64,000 nucleotides of DNA, from contig JBKAHA010000004.1 of NCBI GenBank assembly GCA_046290675.1, forward strand, positions 372,001 through 436,000, read 5' to 3'. Positions 17,151-26,644 of the stretch are shown one piece after another (within the stretch, counting starts at the first letter, position 1; every line of letters starts with the position of its first letter). A program made the position numbers and the translations under genes. This DNA is from Aureliella sp046290675. Lineage in GTDB: Bacteria > Planctomycetota > Planctomycetia > Pirellulales > Pirellulaceae. The notes beneath the pieces are model-generated. The model was given only the letters and a program-made list of their open reading frames with translations. It did not search any database and was not told the DNA's origin.

Positions 17151-17693
17151 GAGAGCCTCTCTTTCAAGTCGGGGCCCGGAGATTCGCGGCGTCAGTGTGC
17201 CGGGAACGCGGGCTGTCCGGTGATTCCACGTCTAGAGTCGTGCTTTCGAACCGTGACCTATTTGGCAAGGGAATGCCTTATGCCAACGCGACAACCTTCT
17301 GATCGAACGTCTTTCGACTCAGATGACTGGAGCACGCGTCTTTAGAAAACCACGTATAGACAAGAACCGTAGTATAAGGCTTTTGTACTCAGCCGTGGGA
17401 AGAAACCGTCAACGCTCGACAATTCTCTTGCATGCGGCCCCCGATGTCCTCTATCCAACAGTTGCCGAGGGCGTTTGATTAATTCAGCTTGCGTATCTTG
17501 ACTTCTAGAGCAGATTCGCATTTTCCGAATACTTGCAAAGTGTCTTTCCGGCAACGAATGCCTTGGTCACGCTGTCGGATTCTCTGGTTACACCGAAACG
17601 AAAAATGCTCTAGGGGCTTTAGTCCCGGCAGAGAAATGCTTCCAAGTTTCGGTTGGTTGCGAATTCGTAGGACACGTTCAACGAATGAACCGC
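17151..17693. other. Intergenic region
   Basis: About 540 bases upstream of the DUF1559 gene. Small open frames are present, but none has protein-like composition or a ribosome site. I see no repeat or RNA gene. Confidence 0.45.
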
Positions 17694-18788
17694 CTATTTC
17701 CAAACCCAATCGCCGATGCTGGGAACGAAGGGCTGGATTGGCTTCAGTGATTGAGCTTTGGTTTCAGCGCCGAAGCGAATTCCCAAATCTCTGATTTGGT
17801 CGGCGGCTGAGTTCAGTGCTTCGGCATTGTTAGCCTTAAGTTGGACCTGACGAAAAACATCGATGATTTCCTCAAGTAACTCCAAATCCACTTTCTGCTG
17901 AACAGATTCGAGTCGCCGAAATGCCGTGAAGCATCGTTTAGCGGCGGTTGAACCGAACTTGCCCTTAGACGTTGCATTCGCAGTAGCTCGCAAGCTGAAT
18001 TCTAAATCGGCAATGATGCCGGATACGAACATAAGGCTTAGGCGAGCTGCAGAATTGGGTGCATTTCCGTTTCCCTTGCCACTCAAGAATCGGTGACGCA
18101 TAAGTCCTTGTGACCAAGCGACCATTTCAAATTCGGTTCCTTCCATGCGATGGCCGCCGACATTGACGAGTTCTTCGTCACCGATGTTGTGACACCGCAT
18201 ACATATGCGAGCCATGGTGTAAGTGTTGTGTCGATTGCGCATTCCGTTGGAGATATTATTCGCGATTCGACGCACGCGATCTTCTGCAGACTCGGCTTGA
18301 CCAGGTTGAAGTTGCGGGAAGTGCGAGTTGAACCAAGTTCTGCCCTGACCATGGCAACACTCGCAAGACACGGCTGCGTTGACGGTGGTGTCATTCGAAA
18401 CAGTCGTTGTTTCTGTGTAATGGCACTGAACGCATCTCTTGCTGTATTTGACGGATCCCAAGCCTAGGCGTGCTGCGATCTGTTTCGCTTCCGGAGTGCG
18501 GTGCAATGAAGTGTACGAGGTGCTGTGCCAGGTGTTTTTCCACACAGCAGCCTCGTTGCGATGGCATTTTTCGCACTCTTGGTAGCCCACGGTTTGCCCG
18601 TGCACTAGTTCCGGGGAATTTGCATCTTGAGCCCGATGCATGTAACCCGGGTACTCCAAGTTCAAAACGGCATTAGTAGATACCTGCGCGCACAAATGTG
18701 CGTGTGCGGAGAACCCCAGGATGCAAGCCAAGATACTGGGGCAACCCAACCAAACTCGCCGAACTGTTTGAGACTCGTGGCCAAGCAT
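17694..18788 (-). CDS. Exported tetrahaem cytochrome c
   Basis: About 364 residues, with a hydrophobic export segment near the start (GCPSILACILGFSAHAHLCAQ). Four CxxCH haem-attachment motifs are visible: CEKCH, CVQCH, CECCH and CMRCH, between about residues 72 and 200. The rest is helical without more haem sites. The arrangement QECEKCHRNEAAVWKNTWHSTS resembles cytochrome c554-like proteins, which carry electrons in the periplasm. Extra histidines (WHSTSYTSLH) could be distal ligands. A further start at 18815 would add nine residues. No partner oxidoreductase is adjacent. Confidence 0.85.
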   Translation of the reverse strand: MLGHESQTVRRVWLGCPSILACILGFSAHAHLCAQVSTNAVLNLEYPGYMHRAQDANSPELVHGQTVGYQECEKCHRNEAAVWKNTWHSTSYTSLHRTPEAKQIAARLGLGSVKYSKRCVQCHYTETTTVSNDTTVNAAVSCECCHGQGRTWFNSHFPQLQPGQAESAEDRVRRIANNISNGMRNRHNTYTMARICMRCHNIGDEELVNVGGHRMEGTEFEMVAWSQGLMRHRFLSGKGNGNAPNSAARLSLMFVSGIIADLEFSLRATANATSKGKFGSTAAKRCFTAFRRLESVQQKVDLELLEEIIDVFRQVQLKANNAEALNSAADQIRDLGIRFGAETKAQSLKPIQPFVPSIGDWVWK

Positions 18789-19040
18789 CTGAGAATTCTT
18801 CCTGCCGAATCGCATTGGTTTCGCAACGTGACAAACAACGGCTGCAGACTAGGACCGGAAACGCAATGCGCCTCTAACGACGTCTAAACGAGAAAATCGT
18901 AGAAAATGGGGCCGGTCCGCGCAAAGGCCGTCTTGCAATGGAATTTCCCCGCCGTAAGCGATGGCTCCAGAAAGAGAAGATGGGTGCACCCGGTCAAATC
19001 TGCTGCCGAACAGCAACAGTCGCGGGATGCGAGCAGATGA

Positions 19041-20300
19041 CTAGCCATTGATATTGATGGCGGCGACAACTAGCAAAATGAAGGCGATAACAGCGACAAC
19101 CAGTGCGAATTGGATTCCCCAGAGGTTCTCATCATGGGCAGCCAGTTCGTCTTGGAGGGCTTCTAAACGCCGAAGGCGAGACTCGGTGCAATCTGGGCAG
19201 TAGTCTTTGCCGTTGTGGACTGTGACGCCGCAAAACTTGCAGCTACTCGTTTCGCCTGTCGACACTGGCGAATGAAGACGCTCCGCGAAATGACTTTCAT
19301 TTGTTTGTCTTCCGGGAAAGCTAGCGTTTTCGATCGCTGGATCGGCGCTTCTCGGAGAATTCGACGCAGGCGATTCACGTTCTCGAGAAGGGACGGGAGT
19401 CACCAACGCCGCAGGTTCATGAGTTACTTCGTGATCCAATTCGTCTTCGTGATCCAATTCGTCTTCGTCGTCAGTCGCCAGGATATCCCCTTTTCCGGTG
19501 GACCGCTGACTTGCGATATCGGCCCTGTCCCCGCCATTAGTTCTGTTCTGTCGAACGTATTTGTTGGCGTCTTCGACAGAATAGTTCTCGATATTGCTAG
19601 TGCCATTTTGCTCGAGGTAATCCTGGGACTGCTTGAATGCTTGGTAAATATCGTCACGGAAGTTCGATTCCCACGCCGTATGCGCCTCGCCGCGCAAATA
19701 AGCAAAGAGTGCAAGTGCATAGCCGCTCATCGCGGAGCTCAAATAGCTCGTGTATGCACCCGTATCGTAATGATCCGATTGCGGGATTGATGCATTCGCG
19801 GTGAAGATACCCAACCCGAAAAAGATGGTCGCTAGATCCGATACCAGCGGTTCGTCCTCGGAGCCCTCTTCCAAACGTTCCTGCCGGACCAGATGGATGA
19901 ATGCAATTTCGTGCGCTAATAAGGCGATTAGGCGGTCGCGATCAGCCAATTCCGGTTGGCGAATCTCAATTTCAAAAAGGGCGTCCGAGTCTTCAGAGTT
20001 GCCCTCTGAATCAAAAGCCAACTGCACTGCAGCTGGGTCCAGCCCCATTACTTCGGCGACACGCTCAAAATATTGCTGGGCCCGATCCTCTAATTTCGAG
20101 CTATTCGCGCGCCTCCCGCGACTGCGTTTATTGGACCGATCGCCTGATATGAGAAGAAGTGATTCGTCGTTTGGCTGGACAAGCTCCGCGTCACGAAGAA
20201 ACTCGAATCCAAAGTCATTGCATAGCCAATCCATTCGCCAATCGATCCACTGCCGATCGGCTTCGGTCAATCCATTTGGTAAGCTTGCAAGCCTGGCCAC
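19041..20300 (-). CDS. Degenerate-HExxH protein with C-terminal zinc ribbon and membrane anchor
   Basis: A 419-residue protein of unknown function. The N-terminal 200 residues include LIALLAHEIAFIHLVRQ. This is placed like the metal helix of a metallopeptidase, but the second histidine of HExxH is phenylalanine. A disordered acidic linker with a repeated DELDHE unit follows. The C-terminus has a CKFC...CPDC zinc ribbon, a short coil and one membrane helix (FALVVAVIAFILLVVAAI). The start is GTG at 20300, supported by AAGGGG six bases upstream. It is probably membrane-tethered. The peptidase link is inference and catalysis seems lost. Confidence 0.7.
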   Translation of the reverse strand: MARLASLPNGLTEADRQWIDWRMDWLCNDFGFEFLRDAELVQPNDESLLLISGDRSNKRSRGRRANSSKLEDRAQQYFERVAEVMGLDPAAVQLAFDSEGNSEDSDALFEIEIRQPELADRDRLIALLAHEIAFIHLVRQERLEEGSEDEPLVSDLATIFFGLGIFTANASIPQSDHYDTGAYTSYLSSAMSGYALALFAYLRGEAHTAWESNFRDDIYQAFKQSQDYLEQNGTSNIENYSVEDANKYVRQNRTNGGDRADIASQRSTGKGDILATDDEDELDHEDELDHEVTHEPAALVTPVPSRERESPASNSPRSADPAIENASFPGRQTNESHFAERLHSPVSTGETSSCKFCGVTVHNGKDYCPDCTESRLRRLEALQDELAAHDENLWGIQFALVVAVIAFILLVVAAINING

Positions 20301-20619
20301 AGTTGGCCCCTTGTTCCTGCACGACGTAGAGTAGTCAGTCCGCGCATTCTACGTAAATTCCCCGTCGAAACCAGTAATGCCAATCGAAGTGGGCACGGCT
20401 AATCACCGTTTCAAATTAGGAAGGCCCCCTCCCCCGTCACTCAAGCTCCAACCAACCAAAAATTCCTCGCTGAACTCGGAATAGGCAGGGCGTTCTTGAT
20501 TTGTTGCCCAACCGAGATTCAGACTTTGATTAGCACTATCCAGTTGGGTGACGGGCTAGATTCAAAAGTAGTGGAACTGATTCTGGCGGCGATTTTCCTT
20601 GAATTCTCAGCCCAATGCG
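20301..20619. other. Intergenic region
   Basis: It lies between two minus-strand genes and should contain the promoter of the zinc-ribbon protein and the end of the SRPBCC transcript. No gene or clear terminator was seen. Confidence 0.4.
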
Positions 20620-21552
20620 TCACTTCAGAGGTAAGTAAATTTCAGTCAGCAGATCTGAGGGCTGCGCGTTTTCAGGGGAATTCTTGTAGAGCTCAAACGT
20701 GCCGACCGTGCTTTGCTTCAGTTTCTTGTAGCGGACATGCTGGTTGGCAGCGCTCCATGCGTTCCCGAGATTTGCATAGCTGCCGAGGTGGTCGACGCGA
20801 AATGCCTGCGTCTGAGGGAGGTGCCAAACGGAAAGATGACTTGGCACGGAGTCGCGCGGCTCACCAAAGAGAAATCCACAAGTGAATTCAAAGTGTTCAG
20901 TCTTTGGGGTGAACTTATGGTAGATGGAAACTTTTTCTCCATCAGTTGGTAGGCCAGCGTTGTCAAGCTCTTGCTGTGCCTTGGAGAATGCCTCGTCCAT
21001 AGCCGCACCGATCGATTTCAAGCTGGATTGGCCGCTTACACCCACAACCTGGAAGGGACCCATCGATTGCGTTCCCACGACCGTTGTCTTGCTTTCGATA
21101 TGTCCTGATTCAATCCACTCTTTCAGCATTCGCAGTCCACGGTCGTAGTCCATTCCCACGAACGATTCGATCTGGCCCTTAAGGAAGAACAAGAAGAATG
21201 GTAGCGATCCCCCCATACTCCAAGTGACTTCCGTTCCACCATCGACAGGCTTGAAATCGAAGCCGACCTTCGATACGGATTTCATAGGTCTTAAGAACCG
21301 AATCTCGTCACGGATCTGTTCACCATCCTTCAGAGATTCGTGTTCCAGTTCCCCGGCACCAACGACCTCTCCGGACCAAGCGTAGGTTGAACCGACGCTC
21401 CGCGGATCGTCGGATACCGTAACCTTTGCCTCGGGTTCGGCGATCAGCCATGGAGACCACTGAGTCCAAGTGCCGTAGTCGACAACGCGATCGAAAACCG
21501 TCTGCGGGTCTGCAGCAATGACGATCGAGCGATGAACCTCATATTTAGGCAT
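20620..21552 (-). CDS. SRPBCC (polyketide cyclase-like) plus GyrI-like effector-binding domain
   Basis: About 310 residues in two parts. Residues 1-145 look like a SRPBCC/START-fold ligand-binding domain: VHRSIVIAADPQTVFDRVVDYGTWTQWSPW and GTEVTWSMGGSLP. The second half (VVGVSGQSSLKSIGAAMDEAFSKAQ, then YHKFTPKTEHFEFTCGF and YKNSPENAQPSDLLTEIYLPL) resembles the GyrI-like small-molecule domain. Such fusions bind hydrophobic small molecules, and no enzyme activity can be assigned. ATG 21552 is preferred over an upstream TTG at 21567. It stands alone, with 380 bases before the next gene. Confidence 0.82.
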   Translation of the reverse strand: MPKYEVHRSIVIAADPQTVFDRVVDYGTWTQWSPWLIAEPEAKVTVSDDPRSVGSTYAWSGEVVGAGELEHESLKDGEQIRDEIRFLRPMKSVSKVGFDFKPVDGGTEVTWSMGGSLPFFLFFLKGQIESFVGMDYDRGLRMLKEWIESGHIESKTTVVGTQSMGPFQVVGVSGQSSLKSIGAAMDEAFSKAQQELDNAGLPTDGEKVSIYHKFTPKTEHFEFTCGFLFGEPRDSVPSHLSVWHLPQTQAFRVDHLGSYANLGNAWSAANQHVRYKKLKQSTVGTFELYKNSPENAQPSDLLTEIYLPLK

Positions 21553-21931
21553 GTTGCTTTTCCCCAATGACTGGAAGTTGCTTTTTTTAGGTCACAGAGG
21601 GGCCGAAAGGAGGACCAATCTGCGTGCGGTGGTTTTGTGCAACGAATGGAAACTGCTTCACATGACTCAGTCGCGGACCGATGAATGGATCCCCAATCAT
21701 CCCGGCTAACGAAGACGTTATTGGACTCGAGTTGAGGCTGCAAGTAGGTGTTTGTCTCTCGACTCGCGAGGGCCTCCAGGATCGCACTCTGGAGAAGAGC
21801 ATTCGAGAGACGATCGGAGTTCCAATAAAACTAGACATCGTCTCAGTAGTAATGTCGGCCTCGCCGCCGATCTGGACGGCTAATGTCTCCGAATTAGACG
21901 ATATGTCACGCGGGTACCGTGCGTGATTGGG
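21553..21931. other. Intergenic region
   Basis: No gene is supported. An 81-codon plus-strand frame at 21681-21926 exists, but it has no ribosome site and no recognisable motif. The region should include the promoter of the SRPBCC gene. Confidence 0.4.
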
Positions 21932-22675
21932 TTACTTCAGCGCGATCGTCTTCTGTAGAGGTTGAAGAATATTTTCAATTAAGAATTCGTCGGCAACTTT
22001 CTCACAGATGCCCGCGAGCCTCAAAAGTTCGTCTCCGAATTCTTCCTCCGAATTGAGGCTGTCAAACCGGCGCACGGTCAAATAGACGCTGATCTGATCC
22101 TCGCTATACTCTCCGCTACGAACTTGATAAGCGGTTGTCTGAGTTTCAAAAGCGATTCGACATTGGGTCCGGCAACTTTCCTCAAGCGCAAAATGAATCA
22201 CCGGTTCGTAGCTCAGAAGCGGCCCGACAGAAACGTCGCCCAGCTTATCCAAAGCAGATGGCACCCCGATAGCTTCGGCAAGAAGCTCGTTGTGATTGCC
22301 TCGGTAGTTGTAGTCAAATCCGTATGTCAGGCTCAGTGATTCGCAATCAAGATGGCTGACGGACAATTCAAACGGAACCAACGTCAACACGGTTTGATGT
22401 TGAGCGATGGCGTCTTCGAGCGAAGGCGGATTGACGGAACCAGAGCAGAGTCGACGCTGCTCTGCAGAAACCCAACGATACTGCCCCGCTTCTTTCTCTT
22501 CTTCCAGGCAAAACTCGCCGCGTTCGCGAGTGTAAAAATTCGTCATCTTGGGAAACCGCTTCTGAATTTGCTCGAAGAAATGGAGCACGGTTTCGCGATT
22601 CTGAGGTAAATCCATCTCCGTGTTCAGATACATATTTGCATAGAATTCGTCACAAACCGTTCCGTATTTGTGCAT
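21932..22675 (-). CDS. Conserved hypothetical protein
   Basis: About 247 residues from ATG 22675, which is preceded by a TAGGAT sequence. The N-terminus MHKYGTVCDEFYANMYLNTEMDLPQNRETVLHFF looks like a true start, whereas a longer reading from 22795 adds an unconvincing leader. There are no membrane or signal segments, so the protein is probably cytoplasmic. The composition is acidic, with a block VSVGPLLSYEPVIHFALEES in the middle. I believe similar proteins occur in other planctomycetes but cannot name a domain or function. Confidence 0.65.
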   Translation of the reverse strand: MHKYGTVCDEFYANMYLNTEMDLPQNRETVLHFFEQIQKRFPKMTNFYTRERGEFCLEEEKEAGQYRWVSAEQRRLCSGSVNPPSLEDAIAQHQTVLTLVPFELSVSHLDCESLSLTYGFDYNYRGNHNELLAEAIGVPSALDKLGDVSVGPLLSYEPVIHFALEESCRTQCRIAFETQTTAYQVRSGEYSEDQISVYLTVRRFDSLNSEEEFGDELLRLAGICEKVADEFLIENILQPLQKTIALK

Positions 22676-22884
22676 CCAAAAAATCCTACGAGATGGGTTA
22701 TCTAATCGAGCGGAAACGCCGCCCGTTGAGGGGGAAGTATAGGTACCTGGACGTGTCGCTGTCAAAGTGGCGTGAAAAAGGCGTTTCATGGCCAAAAGCG
22801 ATTCGATTGTGAATTCGTGACTGGCGTGAAACGGGCGAGCCAGATTAACGGTGGCATCAGAATTGGACCGAGTTAGGGATTGAA

Positions 22885-23328
22885 ATGGGAATGATTCCTC
22901 ATCAATTTTTTGTCTATGGAACGCTTAAAACAGGCCAAGTCCGCGAGAATAATTGGCCGGTCAAACCACTACGAGTCGAGTGTGCTTGGACACTTGGGCG
23001 GCTTTACGATACCGGGCCCTACCCTGCCTTGCTTCAAGGGCAAGATCGCGTAGCGGGTCAACTCTGGTCATTTGATCCAGCGGCCCTTGCTCAGGTTGTT
23101 CAGCGGTTGGACGAGATCGAAGGAACCAACCAGACTGGTGCCAGGAATGATTATGACCGGGCAGTCGGAACTGTGTGGAGACGCGGTGAAACAACGCCGA
23201 TTCCGGCGAATTACTATTTGTACGCCAGACTCGATCTGGTGCCTCACTTCACCTACCTCGCGCCCGATGTAAAGGAAGCGAATAGGCTTTACAGCATCTG
23301 GCCAAGCGACGTGGAATGGGGAGTCTAA
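22885..23328 (+). CDS. Gamma-glutamylcyclotransferase-like (AIG2-fold) protein
   Basis: A 147-residue protein. FFVYGTLKTGQ near the start is the substrate-binding loop of the AIG2/GGCT family. LWSFDPAALAQVVQRLDEIEG carries the glutamate region expected to be catalytic, and NYYLYAR is the late strand motif. Family members cyclise gamma-glutamyl groups to 5-oxoproline, but many bacterial members have unknown substrates. It is divergent from the hypothetical gene before it and converges on the WYL regulator. Either of two near-adjacent ATGs (22885, 22891) could be the start. Confidence 0.82.
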   Translation: MGMIPHQFFVYGTLKTGQVRENNWPVKPLRVECAWTLGRLYDTGPYPALLQGQDRVAGQLWSFDPAALAQVVQRLDEIEGTNQTGARNDYDRAVGTVWRRGETTPIPANYYLYARLDLVPHFTYLAPDVKEANRLYSIWPSDVEWGV

Positions 23329-23495
23329 ATCGTAATCGGGGCTGAACTTTGATGGGCCGTTGGCTTTCAAGTCAGTGTGAAGTGTGACTCGAGGCCTGGA
23401 ACTCGACCAGCAGATTTTTTCGACAAACAAAGGCTCGCATTGAGAATGCGAATGCCCTAGCCGGAAAAGTCACACGCGGTCGCGCAAATGAGGAG

Positions 23496-24524
23496 TCAAG
23501 GTTGAGCCGGCTTGCCGTAGGCGGCAGACAGCTTTTCCACGGTGGTCTGAAGCTCCTCACGGCAGTGGCTGGGTTCGAGCAATTCCGCTTCCGTTCCGAG
23601 CCTCAACACTCTCTGAATGATCTCCATGTCGTGGTAGGCTTTGACTCGCAAGATGACGGAACCATCTTCCTGCGTTTCCAGTTTTTGTTCGGCGTGCCAA
23701 GGATCTTCGGCCAACCAGCGCGAAGCCTGTTCTGATAAACGGATCACGTATTCCTTCGGGTCGACTCCGCTAAAGATACCAACGGACTGACCAAGGTGAG
23801 CTTGGAGGTCGATATTCGGATTTGGCTTAAACCAATCGTCGAGTGCTTTGGCCGATTGAAAGCGGTCTAATTTCCAATGCCGGAGCCGTTCTGTATTTTC
23901 ACCGTCATTGTCGGCCTCAGTGGCGACAACATAAATGCTCGATGAGAACAGCACGACGCCATAAGGTTCGATGTGACGCTCGGATACCGGTCGCCCTGGA
24001 ACTTGGTATTCCATCCTGACGCGACGATGGTCCTGGATGGCGCGATTTACTGTTTTTAAGATGCCTTGGTGTTTTTCATAGGACTTGGTTGGGATCCCGG
24101 ATACATACAACGTCCTACGGTATTTTTCATAGTGTTCAAAAACACTGTCGGGCAGTTGCTCTCGGACTTTATTCCAGAATGATTCAATACCAATCCAAAA
24201 TTGGGTGCCGACCAGAGGCAAAAGCAAGTCACGGCCCATTGAAAGCGCGATCAATTCGCTGGAGGTGATTGCAATTTTGTGCAGGCCCTTGTCGCTGCGG
24301 CTGAGTTTCCAAACTCGACCGCGCGCGTTTTCTTCGTCGATAACGGGCATTCCGGCGGCGGTGAGGGCTTCTAAATCGCGGCGGATACTGCGCGTATGCA
24401 GCGACGTCAGTCCTAGCTCTTCAACGACGGCATCTCGGAGTTCTTCCAGTGTCGCACCGAAACGCAGGCGTTCGAGGATCTGCAGAATCTTGTGTTGCCG
24501 AATAAGTTGCTCATTTCTTGCCAA
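23496..24524 (-). CDS. WYL-domain HTH transcriptional regulator
   Basis: A 342-residue regulator. The N-terminus is a winged helix-turn-helix (LIRQHKILQILERLRFGATLEELRDAV, with HTRSIRRDLEALTAAGMPV as recognition helix and wing). The WYL domain follows (GILKTVNRAIQDHRRVRMEYQ, RHIEPYGVVLFSSSIYVVA, LDRFQSAKAL), then a WYL C-terminal extension. WYL proteins sense ligands, often nucleic-acid-derived, and control stress or defence genes. The start is TTG at 24524, supported by GGAGGG four bases upstream. No defence operon is next to it. Its target is not evident. Confidence 0.9.
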   Translation of the reverse strand: MARNEQLIRQHKILQILERLRFGATLEELRDAVVEELGLTSLHTRSIRRDLEALTAAGMPVIDEENARGRVWKLSRSDKGLHKIAITSSELIALSMGRDLLLPLVGTQFWIGIESFWNKVREQLPDSVFEHYEKYRRTLYVSGIPTKSYEKHQGILKTVNRAIQDHRRVRMEYQVPGRPVSERHIEPYGVVLFSSSIYVVATEADNDGENTERLRHWKLDRFQSAKALDDWFKPNPNIDLQAHLGQSVGIFSGVDPKEYVIRLSEQASRWLAEDPWHAEQKLETQEDGSVILRVKAYHDMEIIQRVLRLGTEAELLEPSHCREELQTTVEKLSAAYGKPAQP

Positions 24525-24636
24525 CGTACCCTCCGTGTAACTGGTGTATTTGCCAATATTGCTAGGTGGCAGTCGAGAACCGAGAACCCCCGTTGCTACA
24601 GTCTATGGCGCGGCATTCCTGTGCCCGCAAGTAGCC

Positions 24637-25044
24637 TCATTTCTTACATGCGTCTTTGAGAACTTCCTCGGAGACGTAGATCGGAATGTGTGGCTCAACC
24701 GAAACGGCGACTGCGATGGCGTCACTTGGGCGCGCATCGATCTCGATCGTCTCATCATCGCGTTCAAGAATTAGTTTCGCAAAATACGTTTGCTCTCGAA
24801 GTTCATTAACTTCGATGCGCACGATTTTGGCGCCTAAGGTTTCCGCAATGGAGACGATCAAGTCGTGGGTCAATGGCCGTGGAGGCGTGTAATCTTCTTT
24901 CACCCGACGATCGATACTCGTCGCTTCGAAGATCCCAATCACAATTGGGAATTCACGATCCCCTTCGGCTTCGCGAAGGTAGATGACTTGTTTGTCGCTA
25001 ATCTCACTGATGATGATGCGGGCCAATTGCATTTGGACCGTCAT
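24637..25044 (-). CDS. Bifunctional nuclease (BFN/DUF151) family protein
   Basis: A 135-residue protein matching the BFN/DUF151 domain: IYLREAEGDREFPIVIGIFEATSI, then RPLTHDLI and ETIEIDARPSDAIAVAVSVEPHIPIYVSEEVL. Family members have been linked to nuclease activity and are widespread in bacteria. ATG 25044 gives a standard N-terminus (MTVQMQLARIIIS), while the frame extends upstream to 25197 with no family similarity. It is probably cytoplasmic. No C-terminal UVR domain is present, so this is the short form. It lies upstream of the WYL regulator gene on the same strand. Confidence 0.9.
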   Translation of the reverse strand: MTVQMQLARIIISEISDKQVIYLREAEGDREFPIVIGIFEATSIDRRVKEDYTPPRPLTHDLIVSIAETLGAKIVRIEVNELREQTYFAKLILERDDETIEIDARPSDAIAVAVSVEPHIPIYVSEEVLKDACKK

Positions 25045-25534
25045 GGCAGAATCTTCCTGTCCGAGGCAAAAGTACCCGACCTTCGCAGCAGCAAACCAAC
25101 TCGACTCATCTCGAGAATTCCGCTGATCGGGTGAAAATGCAAACGATAAAGGTAAGTTCGTAAATGCTCGGCAAGCGACAATCACGCCCCTGTTCACCTT
25201 TTGCTAGAGGCCTAATATACCGCTAGATTCGCAAATCAAAGACCCGGGCCAAGCCAAATTTCAGGGCAGATCAAAGTTTCAGTTTGCGATGTTTGTTTGA
25301 GAGTATCCCTACTCCCCCGTTCCGAGTTTCTCGAGGAATTCAGAGGAAGTCGGCCACTCCCCGCTAAGCGTGGGCCCGGGGCCGGAGGGGGCGATCACCA
25401 AACTTCAAGTTCTGAGTCGACCTGAATCCAACTTCGGCCTTAATTGAGCAATTCCCCGGGCTACCAAAAAATCGCCTCGATTCGACGTTTGGGGTGGAGC
25501 CAATTCAAAGTTTGGACTCGAAGCAGTTTCCACA
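25045..25534. other. Divergent intergenic region
   Basis: About 490 bases between the divergent BFN-family and pdxA genes. It holds a GC-rich palindromic stretch near 25370-25385. No RNA gene or clear promoter was found. Confidence 0.4.
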
Positions 25535-26566
25535 ATGCCTTCATCAAAGCCAGTCAAAATCGGTCTCACCATGGGAGATCCTGCCGGGGTTGGTCCTGAA
25601 TTGGTCGTGCACGCGATTCGGGACGCGTACCGCGAACCGCGGCACGCGTTGCATGTCTTTGGCGATTTTGATGTGCTTTGCAAGTGTGCTGATCAAATTG
25701 GAGTCGAGCTCCCCGATTCGCTCGTACGGATCAACCGCAAGGAATACGACTCGCTCGATCACCGCGGACTCGGTGATGCGAATGTTATTCGGTTCGTTGA
25801 TCACCAACTCGTATCTGGGACCGATCTAACGCCAGGCTTTGTCGCCGAGGCGAATGGCGAAGCTAGTTTTCAGTACATCCAGTCGTCGATCGATGCTGCC
25901 CTTGATGGCCGAATCGATGCGGTTGCGACAGGACCTATCAACAAGACGGCTCTTCATGCCGCCGGGCGGGACCAATACCCAGGGCACACGGAAATGTACG
26001 CCGAACGTGCGCAGGTCGAAGAAGGACGCTGGTGCATGATGCAGTACTCGCAACCAATTACTTGTTCGTTCGTTACTGTACACGTCGGTTTGAGCGAAGT
26101 TGCCTCGCTCATCACGCCCGAACGTGTTCTGGATACGATCCGTCTGACTCACGAGGCGCTGCTCAGGCTCGGGCATGCAGATCCTTCGATCGTGGTATGC
26201 GGATTGAATCCGCATGCTGGCGAGGGCGGGTTGTTTGGCGACGGCGAAGAGGAGCGGAGCATCGTTCCGGCAGTGAGGCAGGCCCAAGACGCTGGTCTGA
26301 ACGTCACCGGACCACTTCCACCGGATACTGCTTTCGTGCCGTGGATGAGATCAAAAACGGATGCGTTCGTTTGCATGTATCACGACCAGGGGCACATTCC
26401 ACTGAAGGCACTGGCATTTGACGAAGCTGTTAACACGACGCTGGGGCTGAAGATCATTCGGACGAGCGTCGATCATGGGACGGCATATGACATCGCTTGG
26501 AAGGGGGCGGTGCGGCCGGACAGCCTCTTCGCCGCCATCAAACTTGCCAAGCGACTTGCCCAGTGA
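25535..26566 (+). CDS. pdxA: 4-hydroxythreonine-4-phosphate dehydrogenase
   Basis: A 343-residue PdxA with the full set of family blocks: LTMGDPAGVGPEL at the start, ATGPINKTALHAAG, GHTEMYAERA, the metal-binding GLNPHAGEGG, TAFVPW, CMYHDQGHIPLKAL and RTSVDHGTAYD. It oxidises 4-hydroxythreonine 4-phosphate with NAD(P)+ in the DXP-dependent vitamin B6 pathway; the product then reacts through PdxJ. The metal histidines are all in place, so it should be active. It stands alone in its direction here, with no pdxJ nearby. Confidence 0.95.
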   Translation: MPSSKPVKIGLTMGDPAGVGPELVVHAIRDAYREPRHALHVFGDFDVLCKCADQIGVELPDSLVRINRKEYDSLDHRGLGDANVIRFVDHQLVSGTDLTPGFVAEANGEASFQYIQSSIDAALDGRIDAVATGPINKTALHAAGRDQYPGHTEMYAERAQVEEGRWCMMQYSQPITCSFVTVHVGLSEVASLITPERVLDTIRLTHEALLRLGHADPSIVVCGLNPHAGEGGLFGDGEEERSIVPAVRQAQDAGLNVTGPLPPDTAFVPWMRSKTDAFVCMYHDQGHIPLKALAFDEAVNTTLGLKIIRTSVDHGTAYDIAWKGAVRPDSLFAAIKLAKRLAQ

Positions 26567-26644
26567 CGGCAGAGTGCTTACCAACTGCCACATCCGATGA
26601 CGGCAATTCTTGAGCGATCAGCCCGTCGTCAGGCTATTGGATGG

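Noticed and set aside
19215..19790. 191-codon plus-strand frame
   Set aside because: Antisense to the zinc-ribbon protein gene, with no ribosome site or recognisable domain.
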